In this document: positions 4,610-6,487 of the stretch, piece after piece
How positions within the stretch are numbered: the first letter of the stretch is position 1
How the letters are laid out: the number at the start of each line of letters is the position of its first letter
Origin: Methanomicrobiales archaeon
GTDB taxonomy: Archaea > Halobacteriota > Methanomicrobia > Methanomicrobiales > Methanoculleaceae
Assembly (NCBI GenBank): GCA_019136335.1
Contig: JAGVUK010000315.1
Location: 1-6,487 of the forward strand
Length of the DNA stretch: 6,487 nt
Reading direction: 5' to 3'
The notes under the pieces: generated by a model
Database searches by the model: none
Seen by the model: only the letters and a program-made list of their open reading frames with translations
What the model was told of the DNA's origin: nothing
Made by a program: the position numbers and the translations under genes

Positions 4610-5005
4610 GTGAACGATCGGTCTGTTATAGCCGCGCTTCTTCTCAAATCGCATCAGCGTCTCGATGCCGCGCGCATCCTCTGCACCGAGGGTCATTACG
4701 AAGATTCAATTAATCGAGCTTACTATGCGATGTATCTTGCATCTCTTGCTCTTCTGCATCGAAAAGGCGTAGAGACGAAGACTCATGCCGGGTTGATCTC
4801 TGCTATCGGTCTGGAATACGTTAAGACCGGTGAGCTCGCTCCAGAGCACGGAAGGGCATTGAACCTGGTCGAAGAACTCCGGGAGGAGGTGGATTACACG
4901 ATCTGCCGGGAGATTATGCGGGAAGAGGTGGTGTCGGTCATTACCAGGGCAGCAGATTTTGTCATGTGTGCAGAGCAGATATGTGCGGAAGATTTGAACG
5001 AGTAA
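4610..5005 (+). CDS. HEPN-domain protein, toxin partner of the MNT antitoxin
   Basis: The 131-aa product starts at a GTG immediately after the antitoxin TAA, so translation must be coupled. It reads MNDRSVIAALLLKSHQRLDA, then the HEPN core SINRAYYAMYLASLALLHRK (34-52), KTHAGLISAIGLEYVKTGEL and REEVDY (91-96). 'S-x-NRAYYAM(F/Y) ... GLI-x-x-(F/I)G-x-x-(Y/F)VKTG-x-L' is the pattern of archaeal and bacterial HEPN proteins paired with MNT. Unlike HepT-type toxins I see no RX4-6H catalytic motif. It may therefore use other residues, act as a non-nuclease HEPN partner, or differ in mechanism. The frame is intact. It lies on the same strand and in the reverse gene order compared with the dead pair at 1589-2208. 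Confidence 0.85.
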   Translation: MNDRSVIAALLLKSHQRLDAARILCTEGHYEDSINRAYYAMYLASLALLHRKGVETKTHAGLISAIGLEYVKTGELAPEHGRALNLVEELREEVDYTICREIMREEVVSVITRAADFVMCAEQICAEDLNE

Positions 5006-5224
5006 TGCCGCTACTAACCTCGCACAACTTGAACGGATGGAGTACCTGTTGGGCAAGGCCCAGCACACCTCGCTTGCCCCTGCCGAACAGGACGAGCTGC
5101 GGCGATATGTTCAAGTTGCGCAGCCGGGGGCAAAGGACGTCACGTTCGAGACGATCGTGACGCTGGGCCTGATTCAATCGTCGGTGCGTACCTGTTGTAT
5201 ACGTATATCGAATCTGCGGCGTGA
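5005..5224 (+). pseudogene. Small membrane protein, frameshifted
   Basis: The frame containing ATG 5037 reads MEYLLGKAQHTSLAPAEQDE, LRRYVQVAQPGAKDVTFETI and VTLGLIQ. It then loses sense, while one frame over it resumes as VGAYLLYTYIESAA and stops at 5222-5224. The joined product would be a soluble helical region of about 45 residues followed by one membrane segment (about TLGLI ... VGAYLLYTYI). An ATG at 5005 overlaps the HEPN stop in a TAATG. One missing base near 5009 would connect it to ATNLAQLERMEYLL in the main frame, so the original gene may have started there. I cannot name the family. Two breaks in 200 nt suggest decay, though 5037 could still start a short product. Confidence 0.6.
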
Positions 5225-5236
5225 AGCGTCCGCCGG

Positions 5237-5256
5237 CTCCGGGGACGGCCCCGGAG
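5237..5256 (+). terminator. Strong hairpin after the MNT-HEPN operon
   Basis: CTCCGGGG-ACGG-CCCCGGAG is a perfect 8-bp GC stem with a 4-nt loop, starting 13 nt after the small membrane gene's stop. There is no T run, so it is a candidate processing or transcription end signal, not a classical terminator. Confidence 0.4.
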
Positions 5257-5584
5257 TGCTGCCCGCTGCTTCGCCGGGTTTTATGCTGGTACCTCTGCAC
5301 CGGAGGTCTTCCTGTACGTCCTCCCGGTTTGCGGGGTCCCCCCGGATACCCGATCGTCCGGGCCGGTTACGTGCAGCGTGGATCCCTGTGCCGGTCTCCT
5401 GCCGCCGGCAGGGTCTTCTTCCCGCCGTATGCGGCCGGGGATGCTATCCTCGTCGCGGGTGTCGCTGCCGGGGGGATCCGGGCCGCGAATGGTCTCCGGT
5501 ATCGATTTTTCCCGCGTAAAAATCGCGCATCCCTTATTAGACCCTTAGAATCCGTTCTATCCTGAATCGGGGCAGGATCTCGCG

Positions 5585-5606
5585 GGTTAACCGCTCCTGG
5601 TTAACC
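5585..5606. promoter_or_regulatory. Tandem GGTTAACC palindromes
   Basis: Two perfect 8-bp palindromes GGTTAACC lie at 5585-5592 and 5599-5606, 14 bp centre to centre. The second sits in a larger imperfect dyad (CTCCTGGTTAACCGGAG). Repeated dyads with regular spacing suggest a DNA-binding site, but the bound protein and regulated gene are unknown. Confidence 0.35.
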
Positions 5607-5755
5607 GGAGGGGTCCGGGACGCTGCCCGGGCAGGTGATCCCGGCCCGAACCCCCGGTCCGTGGGGAGGAGAGAACTTCACCGAACGGAGGCCTTAAAGC
5701 GAATATTATTCGGAATGTTTCTCTCTGGCGGGCGTTCTCATTAAGCAAGGTTCTA

Positions 5756-5778
5756 ATACTATAGCCTGCATATAGTAT
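5756..5778. repeat. Perfect inverted repeat ATACTATA/TATAGTAT
   Basis: Two 8-bp arms (5756-5763 and 5771-5778) are separated by 7 nt, GCCTGCA. Both arms contain a TATA-like core, so this could be an operator, a pair of divergent promoter boxes, or a weak hairpin. Confidence 0.4.
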
Positions 5779-5808
5779 CAAAAATCCCGCTGCCGTTCGC
5801 GGGCAGAT

Positions 5809-5842
5809 GTTCCCGCTTCGGTCCGGGAACCCGATATTTTTT
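5809..5842 (+). terminator. Hairpin followed by T tract
   Basis: GTTCCCG (5809-5815) pairs with CGGGAAC (5824-5830) around an 8-nt loop, and TATTTTTTAAATA follows from 5835. This resembles a terminator on the plus strand, although no plus-strand gene is clear just upstream. A second stem, CCCTCC/GGAGGG (5849-5854 with 5866-5871), follows. The T tract could also serve as promoter DNA for the glycosyltransferase genes. Confidence 0.35.
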
Positions 5843-5910
5843 AAATAACCCTCCATATCATTTCCGGAGGGATTTCGTTATCTTTTTAACTATTCCTGTG
5901 GTAAAATACG

Positions 5911-5917
5911 TATATTA
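5911..5917 (+). promoter_or_regulatory. Probable TATA box of the glycosyltransferase locus
   Basis: TATATTA at 5911-5917 would place the transcription start near 5938-5942, about 30 nt before the ATG at 5971. TTTTTAAC at 5883-5890 is a weaker alternative. Confidence 0.4.
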
Positions 5918-5970
5918 GAGAGAGCGGCCTCCGGCGAGCAGACGACGCCGGCGGCCGCTGTGCCCTCTCG

Positions 5971-6123
5971 ATGACCAGGATACCCATGATAGAGTCGATG
6001 AACCCCCAGGATCTCTCCTCCCCGGATTGTGCCGGTGCCGCCGAGCCGGGGCTCGCGGTGGTGATCCCGGCGTATAACGAGGGGCTGGTGGTCTCTAGAA
6101 TGTCCCCGGAGGGACCGCAATGA
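5971..6123 (+). pseudogene. Family-2 glycosyltransferase, N-terminal fragment
   Basis: ATG 5971 opens a 50-codon frame. It begins MTRIPMIESMNPQDLSSPDC and reaches LAVVIPAYNEGLVVS, the first strand and P-A-Y-N-E motif that start the GT-A fold of family-2 glycosyltransferases. It then turns into RMSPEGPQ and stops at TGA 6121. A working enzyme needs about 200 more residues, including the DXD site, so this is a remnant. Its last codons supply the GGAGGG ribosome binding site of the next glycosyltransferase, and the two genes overlap by ATGA. That fits a deletion that removed the body of this gene and left it as a leader for the second. No ribosome binding site is visible at the first ATG; ATGs at 5986 and 5998 are alternatives. 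Confidence 0.65.
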
Positions 6124-6487
6124 CTATCCGGACACGTACTCCCTCTTCTCCCCCCCGCCCGGCCGGGCCGGTCACCAGAGCCGGCGACAACGGGGAGGAC
6201 GCAACCCTCCTCGTCGACGATCTCGCACGGCAACGGCGGGCCGTCCGGACCCTCGTCGCCATGCCGGCCTACAACGAGGAGACCTACATCGCGAAGACGG
6301 TCGTCGGCGCCGCCCGGCACGCGGATGCGGTGCTCGTCGTCGACGACGGCTCGGTGGACGAGACCGTCGCGATCGCGGAAGCCCTCGGGGCGATCGTTGT
6401 TTGTCATGAGACCAACAAAGGCTACGGCGGGGCGCTCCAGACGATCTTCTCCACAGCCCGCGACCTCGGTGCCGAGGAACTCGTCAT
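6120..6487 (+). CDS. Family-2 glycosyltransferase, N-terminal part (runs off the window)
   Basis: ATG 6120 has GGAGGG 6 nt upstream and overlaps the previous stop. The first 40 or so residues are a variable, proline- and charge-rich leader. The GT-A fold then starts: TLVAMPAYNEETYIAKTVVG (first strand and P-A-Y-N-E), ADAVLVVDDGSVDETVAIAE (the nucleotide-binding VVDDGS-x-D-x-T motif), and HETNKGYGGALQTIF, the N-K-G-x-G-x-A motif. These residues bind the nucleotide-sugar donor. The pattern is that of dolichyl-phosphate-mannose-synthase-like family-2 enzymes, which commonly act in glycan or S-layer glycoprotein assembly at the cytoplasmic membrane. The DXD metal site and C-terminus lie beyond the window end, so substrate and membrane anchoring cannot be judged. 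Confidence 0.9.
   Translation, partial: MTIRTRTPSSPPRPAGPVTRAGDNGEDATLLVDDLARQRRAVRTLVAMPAYNEETYIAKTVVGAARHADAVLVVDDGSVDETVAIAEALGAIVVCHETNKGYGGALQTIFSTARDLGAEELV

Larger units (their letters stand above)
5257..5880. other. Long stretch without a supported gene
   Basis: Several frames are open because of high GC, for example plus-strand 5221-5565 and a hydrophilic minus-strand frame near 5280-5525. None has a ribosome binding site, recognisable motifs or coding-like composition, so I call none. From about 5690 the sequence becomes AT-rich, as expected for regulatory DNA. It holds an inverted repeat CGATTTTT/AAAAATCG (5503-5510 with 5518-5525), two GGTTAACC palindromes, an ATACTATA/TATAGTAT repeat and two hairpins next to AT-rich tracts. 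The GC-rich part may hold a fully decayed gene. Confidence 0.5.

Noticed and set aside
4151..4696. 181-codon minus-strand frame over the MNT gene
   Set aside because: Shadow of the plus-strand MNT and HEPN genes, whose motifs are clear.
5221..5565. 114-codon plus-strand frame in the long intergenic stretch
   Set aside because: Rich in C, P, G and R, no ribosome binding site, no motif, and it begins in the stop region of the small membrane gene. Could be a relic but not supportable.
5886..6407. 173-codon minus-strand frame opposite the glycosyltransferases
   Set aside because: GC-rich shadow of the plus-strand glycosyltransferase frames, which carry clear PAYNE and VDDGS motifs.

Overview
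The window reads as accessory DNA from a GC-rich archaeon, most likely a methanogen of the Methanomicrobiales (Methanoculleus-like). The clues are archaeal TATA-type boxes (for example TATATTAA), Shine-Dalgarno sequences of the GGTGA/GGAGG kind, many stop/start overlaps, an IS605-type TnpB element, and archaeal-style HEPN, MNT and PIN genes. The organism is an inference from style; no marker gene is present.

Layout: (1) 1-1425, minus strand. A regulated operon starts at a TATA box with a perfect dyad at the predicted transcription start. It encodes a 53-aa acidic protein, an unrecognised 304-aa protein and a PIN-domain ribonuclease. The PIN gene survives only as about 45 residues and is followed at once by the start of a second TnpB-like gene, which runs off the window. 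(2) 1589-2208, plus strand: a dead HEPN-MNT toxin-antitoxin pair with several frameshifts. (3) 2268-2713, minus strand: an intact RelB/Phd-like antitoxin and RelE/ParE toxin pair with a TAATG overlap. (4) about 2776-4154: a TnpB element with a catalytically complete TnpB, an omegaRNA-like right end, and an unexplained multi-hairpin segment upstream of tnpB. (5) 4292-5224, plus strand: an intact MNT-HEPN pair in the opposite gene order, followed by a frameshifted small membrane protein. (6) 5225-5970: a long non-coding stretch with several palindromes. (7) 5971-6487: a truncated family-2 glycosyltransferase overlapping the start of an apparently intact one, probably the edge of a surface-polysaccharide locus.

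Overall this looks like a toxin-antitoxin and transposon island next to a glycan locus. Two TA pairs are intact (RelBE-like and MNT-HEPN), one is dead (HEPN-MNT), and a PIN-containing three-gene operon appears to have lost its toxin at a TnpB insertion. The least described items are the 53-aa/304-aa/PIN operon with its operator, and the structured segment upstream of TnpB. Many reading-frame breaks occur in unrelated genes. Most look like real decay, but assembly error, especially at the G7 run in the MNT remnant, cannot be excluded from sequence alone.
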